Part shown: positions 1-10,061 of the stretch, piece after piece | Numbering within the stretch: the stretch's first letter is position 1 | How the letters are laid out: each line of letters opens with the position of its first letter | Assembly: GCF_003287735.1 (NCBI RefSeq) | Contig: NZ_NSCM01000003.1 | Location: 124,001 to 188,000 of the forward strand | DNA from: Photorhabdus bodei | GTDB lineage: Bacteria; Pseudomonadota; Gammaproteobacteria; Enterobacterales; Enterobacteriaceae | Direction of reading: 5' to 3' | Length of the DNA: 64,000 bases | Program-made: the position numbers and the translations under genes | Notes under the pieces: model-generated | Seen by the model: only the letters and a program-made list of their open reading frames with translations | Database searches by the model: none | Told to the model about the DNA's origin: nothing

Positions 1-70
1 TATGGCCGGAGATAAACAGCATGTTCTTATCCCTCCGTGGATTTTCAGACGAATTTATTCCCATGAATGA
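1..70 (+). CDS. 3' end of an upstream gene (partial)
   Basis: The window opens inside a frame that runs from its edge to a TGA at 68-70, with a C-terminus reading ...GDKQHVLIPPWIFRRIYSHE. The stop lies just past the ATG at 63 of the next gene, an overlap typical of translationally coupled operon genes. Too little is present to name a family. That this frame is real is inferred only from the overlap; it could also be chance open sequence. Confidence 0.4.
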   Translation, partial: MAGDKQHVLIPPWIFRRIYSHE

Positions 71-1154
71 CACTCAGCGAACCTACAAAAAACTCCTGAT
101 GGGATTTGATGCCATCACCTCTTGCGAGATGAAAGAGCTTTATAAATTCAAAATCACATTAACTCAAATGAACGAGCACGACCTCTCTCTCCCTGAGCTT
201 TGTCTTATCCATAAGGCATTCAGCGCATGGGTAAAATTTGATTACGAAAACGCGAGATCGCTTCTGACCCAACATATTCGAGCATACCCATCGGATATTA
301 TCGCGCTCTTCTTCATTCACATGCTTGATTTCTGCACTGGCAAAACAACCAACCTAAGGTCTCTTCTACTTTATTGTGACGAACACATTCCTGGCACTCA
401 CTACCTCTACCCATATTATCTTTCCATAAAATCATTCGTCCTTTGTGAAGCTCAATGTTTTGATGATGCCTTAGCGGTTGGTTTTAAGTCTGTTAAATTA
501 ATGCCGGACAATATCTATGGCATTCATGCTGTCGCACATGCCTTGCATGAGCTAGGTCGATGGAAAGAACTTTGCCACTTCCTGACCAATTGCAAAGAAC
601 ATTGGATAACCAACGCCGGAATGGGAATGCATGTATACTGGCATCTCGCCATTGCGTATGAACGATCCGATGAAATCACGCTGGCATTGCAAGCTTTTGA
701 TGAATTATATGCGCTAAAAGACAATCCATTTGCTAAACAAGATTTGGACGCCGTAGAATTCTTGTGGCAGCTTAGGCTCAAATCTGCCGACGCTAAGTTC
801 CAACCAATATGGGAGCGTCTTGCCGTCCTTTGGACAGGCAGCATCAGCTCATCCACCTCTTACTTCCACAAGATACATGCAGCACTTGCTTTTTCTGCAA
901 CAAATCAGTCTTTTCTTATTGAAAAGCTGATTGCGGAAAGCGATGGATTTGGCATCGAACCAGACACACATTCCACAGGGATAGACGTCCTTAAAGCGAT
1001 CTTACTATTCACATCTAGACACTACGAAGAGTGTTTAAGCAAACTCCGTCTCAGCTATGAGAAATGGCCATTATTGGGAGGTAGCCGTGCTCAACGTGAA
1101 ATATTGGAACAGACTATGGAATACGCCGCCTTGAAAGCATCTTCCACCCTATAA
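63..1154 (+). CDS. TPR-repeat protein, TTC38-like
   Basis: Encodes about 363 residues from ATG 63. The protein is mostly amphipathic helix pairs of tetratricopeptide type, for example the stretches around ALAVGFKSVKLMPDNIYGIH and ALQAFDELYALKD. No signal peptide or membrane segment is seen. The helix pattern and the length of about 370 residues resemble the TTC38-like family, whose bacterial members often sit in small metabolite or transporter operons; the exact function is unknown. ATG 63 is preferred over ATG 21 because it overlaps the stop of the preceding frame at 68-70. An EamA-type exporter follows within about 20 bases, suggesting a shared transcript. The role is not established, and a scaffold function is the most that can be inferred. 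Confidence 0.65.
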   Translation: MNDTQRTYKKLLMGFDAITSCEMKELYKFKITLTQMNEHDLSLPELCLIHKAFSAWVKFDYENARSLLTQHIRAYPSDIIALFFIHMLDFCTGKTTNLRSLLLYCDEHIPGTHYLYPYYLSIKSFVLCEAQCFDDALAVGFKSVKLMPDNIYGIHAVAHALHELGRWKELCHFLTNCKEHWITNAGMGMHVYWHLAIAYERSDEITLALQAFDELYALKDNPFAKQDLDAVEFLWQLRLKSADAKFQPIWERLAVLWTGSISSSTSYFHKIHAALAFSATNQSFLIEKLIAESDGFGIEPDTHSTGIDVLKAILLFTSRHYEECLSKLRLSYEKWPLLGGSRAQREILEQTMEYAALKASSTL

Positions 1155-1172
1155 ATTGCGATATTGACAAAC

Positions 1173-2168
1173 ATGAAAAGCAACCACGCATCAACGCAGT
1201 CGGTCAACAACTACTCAACCTATATCAAGCTGTCTCTTGTGGCTATCATCTGGGGAGGAACATTTGTTGCAGGTCGATACATTTCTGTCGAGACACCGCC
1301 CTTGCTATCAGCAAGTCTCAGATTCATTCTTGCGGGCATGACGTTAACTATCTTCCTCATTTTATCAGGAAAGATGTTCGTCAAGATTAGCCTATCTCAG
1401 TTATTGAAAATCACTGGACTTGGCCTCTGCGGAATATACACCTACAACCTGTTCTTCTTTTATGGTCTGCATCACACAACCGCATCCAGAGCTTCACTTA
1501 TCGTGGCACTGAATCCAGCAGTAATGGCGATTTTCTCATATCTCTTTTATAAGGAAAGACAATCGCCATTGAAAATACTGGGAATTATTCTTTGTCTGCT
1601 TGGTGCAATGATCGTGATTTTTAGCAAAACACCACAACTGACGGTGGGAGAAGAGGGTAACTGGTTGGGTGACAGCTTGATCTTTGGCTGTGTTTTAAGC
1701 TGGGTTGCTTATAGCGTCTTCTGCAAGAACATTGTGAACCAAATCGGCCCGCTACATACCGTTACATACTCCATCCTGGCAGGCGCGATCATGCTGACAG
1801 CAACGGCCATTTTCACAGAGCAAATGAGTTTATCTGCAATACATACATTGCCCATAACTGATCTCTACAGCTTACTTTATCTCGGTGCAGTAGGTTCAGC
1901 GGTGGCCTACATCTGGTATTACGACGGAATCCAAAGAATTGGTTCCACTCGCTCTGGCGTATTCATTGCGCTTAACCCTTTGACCGCGGTATTGCTCGGC
2001 GCAGTACTATTAGACGAGAAATTAACATTCCCAATGTTCATCGGCGGTGCGCTTGTAATCGGAGGTATTTTGATCTGCAATAAGAGATCAACCGATAAAA
2101 AACTTATTCCACACAAATCTAAACCTGGAATCAACCATATGGTGAAAACAAAGAGTTACAGGAGATAA
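1173..2168 (+). CDS. EamA/DMT-family transporter
   Basis: Inner-membrane permease of the drug/metabolite transporter superfamily with two EamA repeats and about ten hydrophobic helices. The first repeat starts at LSLVAIIWGGTFVAGRYIS and has the typical proline in the ALNPAVMAIFSYLFYKER loop. The second repeat has the parallel IALNPLTAVLLGAVLLDEK loop. Such proteins usually export amino acids or metabolites; the substrate cannot be read from the sequence. ATG 1173 is chosen over an upstream TTG at 1164; neither has a clear Shine-Dalgarno sequence, which fits coupling to the TPR gene upstream. The C-terminus is basic and extends past the last helix. Confidence 0.85.
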   Translation: MKSNHASTQSVNNYSTYIKLSLVAIIWGGTFVAGRYISVETPPLLSASLRFILAGMTLTIFLILSGKMFVKISLSQLLKITGLGLCGIYTYNLFFFYGLHHTTASRASLIVALNPAVMAIFSYLFYKERQSPLKILGIILCLLGAMIVIFSKTPQLTVGEEGNWLGDSLIFGCVLSWVAYSVFCKNIVNQIGPLHTVTYSILAGAIMLTATAIFTEQMSLSAIHTLPITDLYSLLYLGAVGSAVAYIWYYDGIQRIGSTRSGVFIALNPLTAVLLGAVLLDEKLTFPMFIGGALVIGGILICNKRSTDKKLIPHKSKPGINHMVKTKSYRR

Positions 2169-2312
2169 GCCAGAAATTTCCCCCTATCGACGCTTTGGTA
2201 CAGAACAAAAGCGTCTATGCTTACAGAAATCTGATGGCAAGCCCGATTTCTGAACTTACCATTATTGACTTTTTATAGTCTATATTTGGTCTTTTTTGAT
2301 GAGAAGGATTCT

Positions 2313-2563
2313 ATGCGTTATTCAGAGAACAGATTAAGCCTATCTGCTACCTTAAAGCCAATGCAGCCAAGATAATGACGACACTCATTGAGTTCCACTC
2401 ACCGATGATTATTACGCAAAATGGCGAAGCAAAAGTGGTGATTCAGGAAACTATGGCATTGTTAAAAATTTTGGCTTTAGGGAAACAACAGGTTAAAGCG
2501 AGCGAAATTACACTGGTAAAAGATGTGGTTCAACGTTTAAAGAATAAAGGGAAGTTCGCCTAA
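2313..2563 (+). pseudogene. Phd/YefM-type antitoxin, frameshifted
   Basis: Starts at ATG 2313 after a good ribosome site (AAGGA) and begins MRYSE. It then leaves frame near 2328. In another frame the family sequence continues as QIKPICYLKANAAKIM..., then SPMIITQNGEAKVVIQ, up to the stop at 2563. The pattern, a helix followed by PMIITQNGEAKVVI, is typical of Phd/YefM antitoxins that bind DNA and neutralise RelE/ParE toxins. The last 62 codons stay open from an internal ATG at 2375, but the DNA-binding N-terminus is broken. The 3' end overlaps the toxin remnant's ATG, the normal antitoxin-toxin order. Confidence 0.75.
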
Positions 2564-2680
2564 TGCCATATTATGTCGCGCTGACTAGAAATCCGAAGCG
2601 ATTTAGAGGATATTTATGATTACCAATGGTCGGAGGGATATGCAAACCCTGCTTACTCACCCCGGTTGCTAAATGGCTAG
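2563..2680 (+). pseudogene. RelE/ParE-type toxin remnant
   Basis: Begins with ATG 2563 overlapping the antitoxin stop and reads MPYYVALT, a typical ParE/RelE start. A shift near base 2587 then puts the family sequence DLEDIYDYQWSEGYANPAYS into another frame, ending at TAG 2678-2680. Only about 39 of the usual roughly 95 codons remain, so no working mRNA interferase or gyrase poison can be made. It is the partner of the broken antitoxin upstream. Confidence 0.7.
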
Positions 2681-2877
2681 ATTTTCTCTGCATATGTCAC
2701 ATTATCAAATAATTTATTCAATCCACACACAGTGCCGAACAATGAATGTTAAGCTCACAAGTTAAAGACAAAAAATCTAAATAGCCCAAACAATGCTTAA
2801 AACATCATGCAACGAATTATTGCGTGAAAACAGATTTAAAAAGGGAGTTTCTAAGTTATCGGCATGAAAGGAAGACT

Positions 2878-2953
<76 letters not shown>

Positions 2954-3018
2954 ATTACTGACTGGTGATAACCTGAAATAATATACTAATCCTAGGAAAT
3001 CAATTGCGAATCTAAACT

Positions 3019-3094
<76 letters not shown>

Positions 3095-3149
3095 GTCACC
3101 GATTGGCTAACGATAGCCAGAAATAACATACTGATTCCAAATCAAAATT

Positions 3150-3225
<76 letters not shown>

Positions 3226-3282
3226 ATATCTTTTAGTATGCCATCCATACCTTATGAAATTCTTCATCGGTATGGGGAGCGC

Positions 3283-3310
3283 ATTATACGAAAAATCGTT
3301 GCGCTCGCAA
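3283..3310 (-). promoter_or_regulatory. Promoter of the tRNA-Gly cluster
   Basis: On the minus strand TTGCGA (-35) is followed after 16 bases by a perfect TATAAT (-10) and then a GC-rich GCGCTCCCC. Such a discriminator is typical of stringently controlled stable-RNA promoters. It points into the three tRNA-Gly genes. Confidence 0.75.
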
Positions 3311-3424
3311 GCCCTTCAACGCAAAAAAACAAACTTTTCGGCCAAATGACGATTTAAACATCAACATAGATTAATTAATCGTCATACTGAGCTTGCGTTA
3401 TCAAACCAGCTAAAACTTTCTGGC

Positions 3425-3970
3425 TTACAGTTGAATAAAATGTTCCCGATAATAGGCTAATTCAGCAACTGATTCACGGATATCATCCAGCGCCTGATGA
3501 GTATTCTGTTTCTTAAACCCAGCGAGGATTTCCGGCTTCCAGCGACGAGCTAATTCTTTAAGTGTACTGACATCCAGATAGCGGTAATGAAAGTAAGCTT
3601 CCAATTCTGGCATATAGCGGAACAAGAAACGCCGATCCTGACTCACACTGTTACCACAAATGGGAGAAACACCTGCCGGAACCCATTTTTCTAAAAATTC
3701 AATCGTCGCCTTCTCTGCCTCACGATCATCAATTTTACTGGCTTTAACACGTTCAACCAACCCACTGCCCGTATGGGTGCGCACATTCCATTCATCCATC
3801 AGAGCAAGTTGTTCATCAGACTGATAAACCGCAATGACAGGCCCTTCAGCCAGGATATTCAAATTTGCATCGGTGACAATTGTCGCAATTTCAATAATGC
3901 GATCCCGCTCTGGATCTAAGCCCGTCATTTCTAGATCTATCCAGATAAGATTGTGCTCACTTTTTGACAT
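3425..3970 (-). CDS. orn: Oligoribonuclease
   Basis: Cytoplasmic 3'-5' exoribonuclease that clears 2-5 nucleotide RNA fragments and the linear dinucleotides left from cyclic-di-GMP breakdown. It has 181 residues, the usual length. The DEDDh exonuclease motifs are visible: [10 protein letters not shown] near residue 11, then a central SQDRRFL region, and the closing H-x4-D in [12 protein letters not shown]. It is divergent from rsgA and next to tRNA-Gly genes, the same arrangement as in E. coli. Confidence 0.96.
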   Translation of the reverse strand: MSKSEHNLIWIDLEMTGLDPERDRIIEIATIVTDANLNILAEGPVIAVYQSDEQLALMDEWNVRTHTGSGLVERVKASKIDDREAEKATIEFLEKWVPAGVSPICGNSVSQDRRFLFRYMPELEAYFHYRYLDVSTLKELARRWKPEILAGFKKQNTHQALDDIRESVAELAYYREHFIQL

Positions 3971-4064
3971 GTTATATCCTAGATTGGAGAGAGAGTTATT
4001 ATTAATGGTGTATCATAGCGCTTTTAAGCAATAACAGCGATAAATGTGGAACAAGTGAGGTTCG

Positions 4065-5120
4065 GTGGCTAAGCATAAACTATCCAAAGGCCAGCAACGG
4101 CGGGTACAGGAAAATCATCAGCGCAGGCTGAAAAGACAGGATAATAAACCTGAAATGGATGATAGTCAGTTAGGTGAACCTCAGGAAGGGCTAGTTATCA
4201 GCCGTTTCGGCCAACATGCTGATGTCGAGGCAGAAGACGGTTCTATACAACGTTGTAATATTCGCAGAACTATCCGCTCATTGGTAACCGGCGATCGAGT
4301 GGTATGGCGTCCTTCGCTGCAAACCCAAGTAGATGTTAAAGTGAATGGTATTGTTGAAGCCGTTCACGAACGGACTTCCGTACTTACGCGGCCTGACTAT
4401 TATGATGGTATTAAACCTATCGCCGCCAATATTGATCAAATAGTGATTGTGTCAGCCATTCTTCCTGAACTGTCACTCAATATTATCGATCGCTATCTTG
4501 TTGCCTGTGAAACATTGGGCATTGAACCGTTGATTGTATTGAATAAAATTGATCTTTTGGACGAAGAAAGCCGTGCATGGGTCAGCGAAATCATGTCCAC
4601 ATACCACAACATTGGTTACAGAGTATTGAAACTCTCAAGCCATACTGGCGAAGGTATGGAAGAATTAACGAAGATGCTCGCAGGTCGAATCACTATTTTT
4701 GCCGGTCAATCTGGTGTGGGTAAATCAAGTTTACTCAATACACTCTTGCCGGAAAGTGAAGCAGAAATCTTGGTCAATCAGGTTTCAGATGTTTCCGGTT
4801 TAGGTCAACACACCACAACAGCATCCCGTCTTTATCATTTCCCTCATGGCGGTGATGTTATTGATTCTCCTGGTGTTCGAGAGTTTGGCCTGTGGCATTT
4901 AACACCGGAGCAGATAACTCAGGGTTTTATCGAATTCCGTGATTATCTGGGCAGTTGTAAATTCCGTGATTGTAAACATCGGGATGATCCAGCGTGTGCG
5001 TTACGCAAGGCAGTGGAAGACAATGAAATAAATCAAGAACGTTTTGAGAATTATCACCGTATTCTCGATAGCATGGATCAAATTAAGCCACGCAAGACTT
5101 TTACAGATAACGATAGCTAA
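4065..5120 (+). CDS. rsgA: Ribosome small-subunit GTPase RsgA
   Basis: A circularly permuted GTPase that helps late 30S ribosome maturation. In the 351-residue protein an N-terminal OB fold (about residues 40-110) precedes the G domain. The motif order is permuted: NKID, then the P-loop GQSGVGKSS, then [10 protein letters not shown]-terminal zinc knuckle follows with [14 protein letters not shown]. Translation starts at a GTG at 4065 in a [13 protein letters not shown] context typical of the family. It is divergent from orn and followed by psd, as in other enterobacteria. Confidence 0.96.
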   Translation: MAKHKLSKGQQRRVQENHQRRLKRQDNKPEMDDSQLGEPQEGLVISRFGQHADVEAEDGSIQRCNIRRTIRSLVTGDRVVWRPSLQTQVDVKVNGIVEAVHERTSVLTRPDYYDGIKPIAANIDQIVIVSAILPELSLNIIDRYLVACETLGIEPLIVLNKIDLLDEESRAWVSEIMSTYHNIGYRVLKLSSHTGEGMEELTKMLAGRITIFAGQSGVGKSSLLNTLLPESEAEILVNQVSDVSGLGQHTTTASRLYHFPHGGDVIDSPGVREFGLWHLTPEQITQGFIEFRDYLGSCKFRDCKHRDDPACALRKAVEDNEINQERFENYHRILDSMDQIKPRKTFTDNDS

Positions 5121-5194
5121 CTGACATCAAATGAAAGGACAGGTACAATAACCCCCTTTTGTCTAATTTTGCCAATAGAATCCAAGAGGTTGAC

Positions 5195-6088
5195 GTGCTG
5201 GATAACATTAAAATCAGGTTGCACTATTTACTGCCTAAACAGGGAATAACTCATCTAGCTGGCTGGTTTGCCAACAAAAAAGCTGGCTGGTTTACTCAAC
5301 TGGCAATCAAGGCGTTTGCCCGTGTTTATAAAGTGGATATGAATGAAGCGAAAGCGCCTGAGTTTTCAGCATACACCACATTCAATGAGTTTTTTATCCG
5401 CCCATTAAAAGATGATATTCGCCCAGTTGTCAGCAATGAACACCAATTAGCTCTACCTGCTGATGGTACTATCAGTCAGTTAGGCAATATCCGAACATAC
5501 CAGCTCCTTCAAGCCAAAGGACATCACTACACACTTGAAGCTCTACTCGCCGGCAATCACCAATTGGCAGAGATATTCCGTGATGGGCAGTTTGTAACGA
5601 CTTACTTATCACCTAAAGATTATCACCGTGTACATATGCCTTGCGATGGATTACTGAAAGAGATGATCTATGTCCCAGGCGATCTATTCTCTGTCAATCC
5701 ATTGACTGCTGCCAACGTGCCAAATCTGTTCGCTCGTAATGAAAGAGTCATCTGTCTGTTTGAGACTCAATTTGGGCCCATGATACAGATTCTGGTTGGT
5801 GCAACTATCGTCGGCAGTATTGAAATGGCTTGGTGTGGTACGGTTACACCACCACGGGAAGGTATTATCAAACGCTGGACTTACCCCGAAGCCGGCGCAA
5901 CTGGCACAATTTCTTTAAAGAAAGGTGAAGAAATGGGGCGTTTCAAATTGGGTTCTACCGTCATTAACTTGTTTGCACAAAATCAGATACAGTTAGCCGG
6001 GCATTTAAGCAGTGGCTCAACAACCCGCATGGGTGAACTGTTAGCCCAAGCTATCATGCCTGACGAACCCACTGACAACATAAGCTAA
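5195..6088 (+). CDS. psd: Phosphatidylserine decarboxylase proenzyme
   Basis: A membrane-associated enzyme that converts phosphatidylserine to phosphatidylethanolamine. It cuts itself at the serine of the LGST motif ([13 protein letters not shown] near the C-terminus) to form a pyruvoyl group. Other family marks are [14 protein letters not shown] and GATIVGSIE. The frame is open from 5159, but GTG 5195 is the likely start: it gives [15 protein letters not shown], which aligns with the E. coli start, and AGAGG lies five bases upstream. That gives about 297 residues. The mscM gene follows after a short gap, a conserved pairing. Confidence 0.94.
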   Translation: MLDNIKIRLHYLLPKQGITHLAGWFANKKAGWFTQLAIKAFARVYKVDMNEAKAPEFSAYTTFNEFFIRPLKDDIRPVVSNEHQLALPADGTISQLGNIRTYQLLQAKGHHYTLEALLAGNHQLAEIFRDGQFVTTYLSPKDYHRVHMPCDGLLKEMIYVPGDLFSVNPLTAANVPNLFARNERVICLFETQFGPMIQILVGATIVGSIEMAWCGTVTPPREGIIKRWTYPEAGATGTISLKKGEEMGRFKLGSTVINLFAQNQIQLAGHLSSGSTTRMGELLAQAIMPDEPTDNIS

Positions 6089-6114
6089 TCCCTTGCCAAG
6101 GAGAGCCCTTTATC

Positions 6115-9100
6115 GTGCGCCTGATTATCAGCTTACTGCTTAGCCTGATCATTATTAATCCGGTTCTTGCTGCGATTCCACTTGATGAGAACCAGCTCAA
6201 ACAAGAACTGAAACAAATCGAATCCAGCAAAAACCCGCAGGATGCAGAAGTTACTCAGGCGTTGCAAGGCGCTCTCAATTGGATTGCCGATACTAAATCA
6301 GCTAACGACAGAACACAAAAGTATCAGACCGCCATTGATGATTTTCCTAAAATAACGAAAGAACTTCGTCAAAAATTACTTACTGAAAGTGATACTCCCC
6401 GCCCAATTCCTGCTAACCAACCCATAGCAAGCATTGAGCAACAGATCATTCAAGTCAGCAGTCGGTTGCTAGAACAAGGGGGGCAATTACAGCAAGAACA
6501 GGACAAAGGACGGGAAATCAGTGACTCTCTCGTACTATTACCGCAACAACAATCAGAAGCACGACGCTTGCTAACTGAAGCATCTTCTCGCCTGCAATCA
6601 TTAGGAACACCCTCCACCCCATTAGCAGAAGCTCAATTTGCCTTAGCCCAAGCCGAAGTCAATGCCCACAAAGCGACAGTCAATGAACTCGAAATAGCTC
6701 AACTTTCTGCGAATAATCGACAGGAAATTTCCCGTATGCGGGTTGAACTGTTCAAAAAGCGATATCATCGACTTGATCTTGAACTGCAACAACTCCGTAG
6801 CCAACTTAATGCACAACGCCAGCAAAAAGCAGAATTAGCCCTAGAACATACCGAGATGCTGGCGGAACAAAGTGATCAGCTACCAAAATTTCTGCTTGAT
6901 GAATTACAACTGAACCGGAATTTATCTCAGGAATTAAATCAACAAGCACAACGAATGAATGTCATCGGCTCAAAGCAACGCCAAGCCGCCAGTGATATTA
7001 TTCAGGTCCGGCAAGCATTGAATACTATTCGTGAACAGGCACAATGGCTCGGTGGCTCTACAACACTCGGAGAAGCGCTCCAAACTCAGCTTGCCCGTTT
7101 GCCTGACATGTCTAAACCACAGCAACTTGATCGGAATATTGTCAAATTCAGGGTCGATAGGCTGAAATACGAAGACATGCTGGAGCAGCTACAAAAAGAC
7201 ACAAAACCCGTACAGAAAAGCAACGTTGCGTTAACTGCTGAACAAGAGAGGATTTATGATTCTCTTACCCGCACCCGCAAAGAATTACTTAATTCATTAT
7301 TATCTGGTTACGACAGTGAAATCCTTGAATTGACCAAACTGAAAGTCGCTACCAGTCAGCTAAATGATGCGCTAACCGAAGTTAAAGAGGCCACACACCG
7401 TTATCTATTCTGGGTCGCGGATGTTAACCCCATTTCGCTCAATTACCCAATTAGTGTTGTGCAGGATCTGACCCGTCTATTATCGCTGGATACCTTCTCT
7501 CAGTTAAGCGGCGCTCTAATAGTCATGCTGACCACTCAGGATACGCTGCTGTATCTGCTTGGAACCCTATTCCTGGTTATATTCAGCGTCGGTTCTCTCC
7601 GCCATTATCATGCATTCCTTGAACGCGCGAGTAACCGTATCGGCAAAGTCACCTATGATCACTTTTCCCTCACTTTACGTACCGTATTCTGGTCGGTTGT
7701 GGTCGCGTTACCTTTGCCCATGCTCTGGTCCGCCATTGGCTATGGGCTGCAAAGCGCTTGGCAGTATCCTATGGCGACAGCTATTGGTTATGGTGTCAGT
7801 GCTACGACGCCCGTATTATGGATCTTCATACTAAGTGCCACTTTCGCCCATCCCAATGGGTTATTCATTGCCCATTTTCGTTGGCCGGAAGAACGTGTTA
7901 AACGGGCTTTACGATTCTACCAACTATCTATCTTTGCTATTGTGCCGTTGGTCATGGCATTGATAACGTTTGAACATTACAGTGATCGAGAATTTTCTTC
8001 CACACTCGGTAGGCTCTGCTTCCTCGTCCTGTGCATCTCCTTAAGCCTGATCACTAACAGCTTGAAACGGGCAAAAGTCCCGCTCTATCTGGATAAAAAT
8101 GGCTACGGCGAAAATGTTATCAATATTGCTCTCTGGTGGATTTTACTCTCTGCGCCGATAGTCGCAGCGCTAGCTTCCATACTCGGGTATTTCAGCACAT
8201 CACAAGCATTGCTAGGGCGTTTAGAGACTTCCGTTGCTATCTGGTTCTTCCTACTGGTTATTTACCATATTATCCGCCGTTGGATGCTGATTCAGCGACG
8301 CCGGATCGCTTTTGACCGGGCAAAACAGCGACGGGCGGAAATTCTGGCCCAACGCGCCAAAGGAGAAGACGACTCAACAGGTTCAAGCAGTATCGAAGGC
8401 GCCATTGAAGTTGAGGAACCCATTATTGATCTGGATGCAATCAGCGCCCAGTCACTGGGATTAATCCGTTCAATTCTGACTCTGCTTGCCTTGGTTTCAC
8501 TCATTTGGCTCTGGTCTGAACTTCATTCCGCTTTCTCATTTCTAGAAAATATCCGACTGTGGGATGTCACCACCACAATAAACAATGTAGAAACTGTTCA
8601 ACCCATCACCGTAGGTTCTGTCTTGATTGCTATCTTGGTGATTATTATCACCACTCAACTGGTGCGTAACCTGCCCGCGCTGCTTGAGTTGGCCCTACTA
8701 CAGCATTTGGAACTTACGCCAGGTACCGGCTTCGCCATCACCACACTCACCAAATACACCATTACTTTGATTGGGGGTTTAGTGGGTTTCTCCCTGATTG
8801 GTATTGAATGGTCAAAATTGCAATGGCTTGTCGCTGCGTTAGGGGTTGGATTAGGTTTTGGTTTACAGGAAATCTTCGCCAACATCGTTTCTGGCCTGAT
8901 GATATTGTTTGAAAAACCCATTCGTATCGGAGATACCGTGACTATCCGCAACCTGACCGGTAGCATCACCAAGATCAATACACGGGCAACAACCCTGTCA
9001 GACTGGGACAGAAAAGAGATCATTGTTCCTAACAAAGCCTTTATTACCGAGCAATTTATTAACTGGTCATTATCTGACACCATCACCCGTGTCGTGCTGA

Positions 9101-9450
9101 CAATTCCTGCGCCGGCAGAAGCTAGCAGTGAAGAGGTCACCCAAATCCTGTTAACCGCGGCTAAACGCAGTTCTTTGATTCTTGATAACCCGACACCTGA
9201 AGCCTATCTGGTTGATCTTCAACATGGTATTCAAATATTTGAATTACGTATTTATGCTGCTGAAATGGGGCATCGCATGCCTGTTCGTCACGAAGTCCAT
9301 CAGCTTATTTTGCAAGGATTCCGCGAACACGGCATTACTCTGCCATTCCCGCCATTTCAGGCGAGTATTGATGTGGTTGGTCGGGATATTCGCAGTGCGA
9401 CAACAAATAGATCAGGCCGTAATCCACCACGTCAACCGGGTAGTTTGTAA
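6115..9450 (+). CDS. mscM: Miniconductance mechanosensitive channel MscM
   Basis: An inner-membrane channel of the MscS superfamily (YjeP type) that opens on osmotic downshock. The 1111-residue protein has a signal peptide (about residues 1-19), a long coiled-coil-rich periplasmic region to about residue 450, and about eleven membrane helices. The MscS pore and beta domain follow near 860-1080, with GLGFGLQEIFANIVSGLMILFE and VPNKAFI as clear marks. GTG 6115 is preceded by AAGGAG. Length and order match the family, and it follows psd as in E. coli. Confidence 0.95.
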   Translation: MRLIISLLLSLIIINPVLAAIPLDENQLKQELKQIESSKNPQDAEVTQALQGALNWIADTKSANDRTQKYQTAIDDFPKITKELRQKLLTESDTPRPIPANQPIASIEQQIIQVSSRLLEQGGQLQQEQDKGREISDSLVLLPQQQSEARRLLTEASSRLQSLGTPSTPLAEAQFALAQAEVNAHKATVNELEIAQLSANNRQEISRMRVELFKKRYHRLDLELQQLRSQLNAQRQQKAELALEHTEMLAEQSDQLPKFLLDELQLNRNLSQELNQQAQRMNVIGSKQRQAASDIIQVRQALNTIREQAQWLGGSTTLGEALQTQLARLPDMSKPQQLDRNIVKFRVDRLKYEDMLEQLQKDTKPVQKSNVALTAEQERIYDSLTRTRKELLNSLLSGYDSEILELTKLKVATSQLNDALTEVKEATHRYLFWVADVNPISLNYPISVVQDLTRLLSLDTFSQLSGALIVMLTTQDTLLYLLGTLFLVIFSVGSLRHYHAFLERASNRIGKVTYDHFSLTLRTVFWSVVVALPLPMLWSAIGYGLQSAWQYPMATAIGYGVSATTPVLWIFILSATFAHPNGLFIAHFRWPEERVKRALRFYQLSIFAIVPLVMALITFEHYSDREFSSTLGRLCFLVLCISLSLITNSLKRAKVPLYLDKNGYGENVINIALWWILLSAPIVAALASILGYFSTSQALLGRLETSVAIWFFLLVIYHIIRRWMLIQRRRIAFDRAKQRRAEILAQRAKGEDDSTGSSSIEGAIEVEEPIIDLDAISAQSLGLIRSILTLLALVSLIWLWSELHSAFSFLENIRLWDVTTTINNVETVQPITVGSVLIAILVIIITTQLVRNLPALLELALLQHLELTPGTGFAITTLTKYTITLIGGLVGFSLIGIEWSKLQWLVAALGVGLGFGLQEIFANIVSGLMILFEKPIRIGDTVTIRNLTGSITKINTRATTLSDWDRKEIIVPNKAFITEQFINWSLSDTITRVVLTIPAPAEASSEEVTQILLTAAKRSSLILDNPTPEAYLVDLQHGIQIFELRIYAAEMGHRMPVRHEVHQLILQGFREHGITLPFPPFQASIDVVGRDIRSATTNRSGRNPPRQPGSL

Positions 9451-9529
9451 AAAGATAATGAAGCACTGAGCATCTGTACTTGGATCAACTCACCCTATTT
9501 CAGGCAAAATATGGCCTTTTACCGCCATC

Positions 9530-9793
9530 CTATGCTTGAAATAGGCTTTGCGAAGCAATTAATGTCGCGCCACAAGAGGTTTTCATTCCCTCCAGCGCAT
9601 ACATTTGTCCATTGGAGCTGACTATTTTAGGCGTCCCTTCCACAATGGTTTGATTGCCACCACATTTTGGACAGGATACCGCATCCCCAACCCGAGCCGC
9701 TTTCTTCCCTAACACATCAAAGCCTCCATCACCGGCTAACACCTTGCCACCATGCGAAGTCGAATCACCGACCAAAATAATAGGACGTGACAT
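9530..9793 (-). CDS. PAAR-domain protein
   Basis: An 87-residue protein with a single PAAR fold, the sharp cone that caps the VgrG spike of type VI secretion systems. Marks are the opening PIILVGDSTSHGG, the metal-site region VSCPKCGG and the closing CGATLIASQ. It has the same length and layout as the PAAR genes of the array at 15710 and 17531 but differs clearly in sequence. It is transcribed away from the decayed tssF, across an AT-rich gap of about 270 bases. Its partner VgrG is unknown because the nearby vgrG is frameshifted. Confidence 0.85.
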   Translation of the reverse strand: MSRPIILVGDSTSHGGKVLAGDGGFDVLGKKAARVGDAVSCPKCGGNQTIVEGTPKIVSSNGQMYALEGMKTSCGATLIASQSLFQA

Positions 9794-10061
9794 ATTTCCC
9801 TACATTAACTAATAATTAAATATTAATTTCAGCTTCCAACATCTGGCTATCATGACGCCATAACTTGATTAAAGAAAACTTATCTAAATAAAACTCATTG
9901 AAATAAATTACATAATTATGTTAATTGAACACCTAAAAAATTTACCTTATTAACTGTTTGAAACAAAAAATTACACATAATTAAATTATCAACCTTGATA
10001 TCCATCAGCTCAAAATATAAATTTACATTAATATTTGATCGAAAAAAAGACAAAGGTGGAT

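Noticed and set aside
8655..9140. A 161-codon minus-strand frame inside mscM.
   Set aside because: It is antisense to the strongly conserved MscS pore domain; no support as a gene.
9493..9544. Inverted repeat CCTATTTCA / TGAAATAGG between mscM and the PAAR gene, considered as a terminator.
   Set aside because: The loop is over 30 bases and one arm overlaps the PAAR 3' coding end; not convincing.
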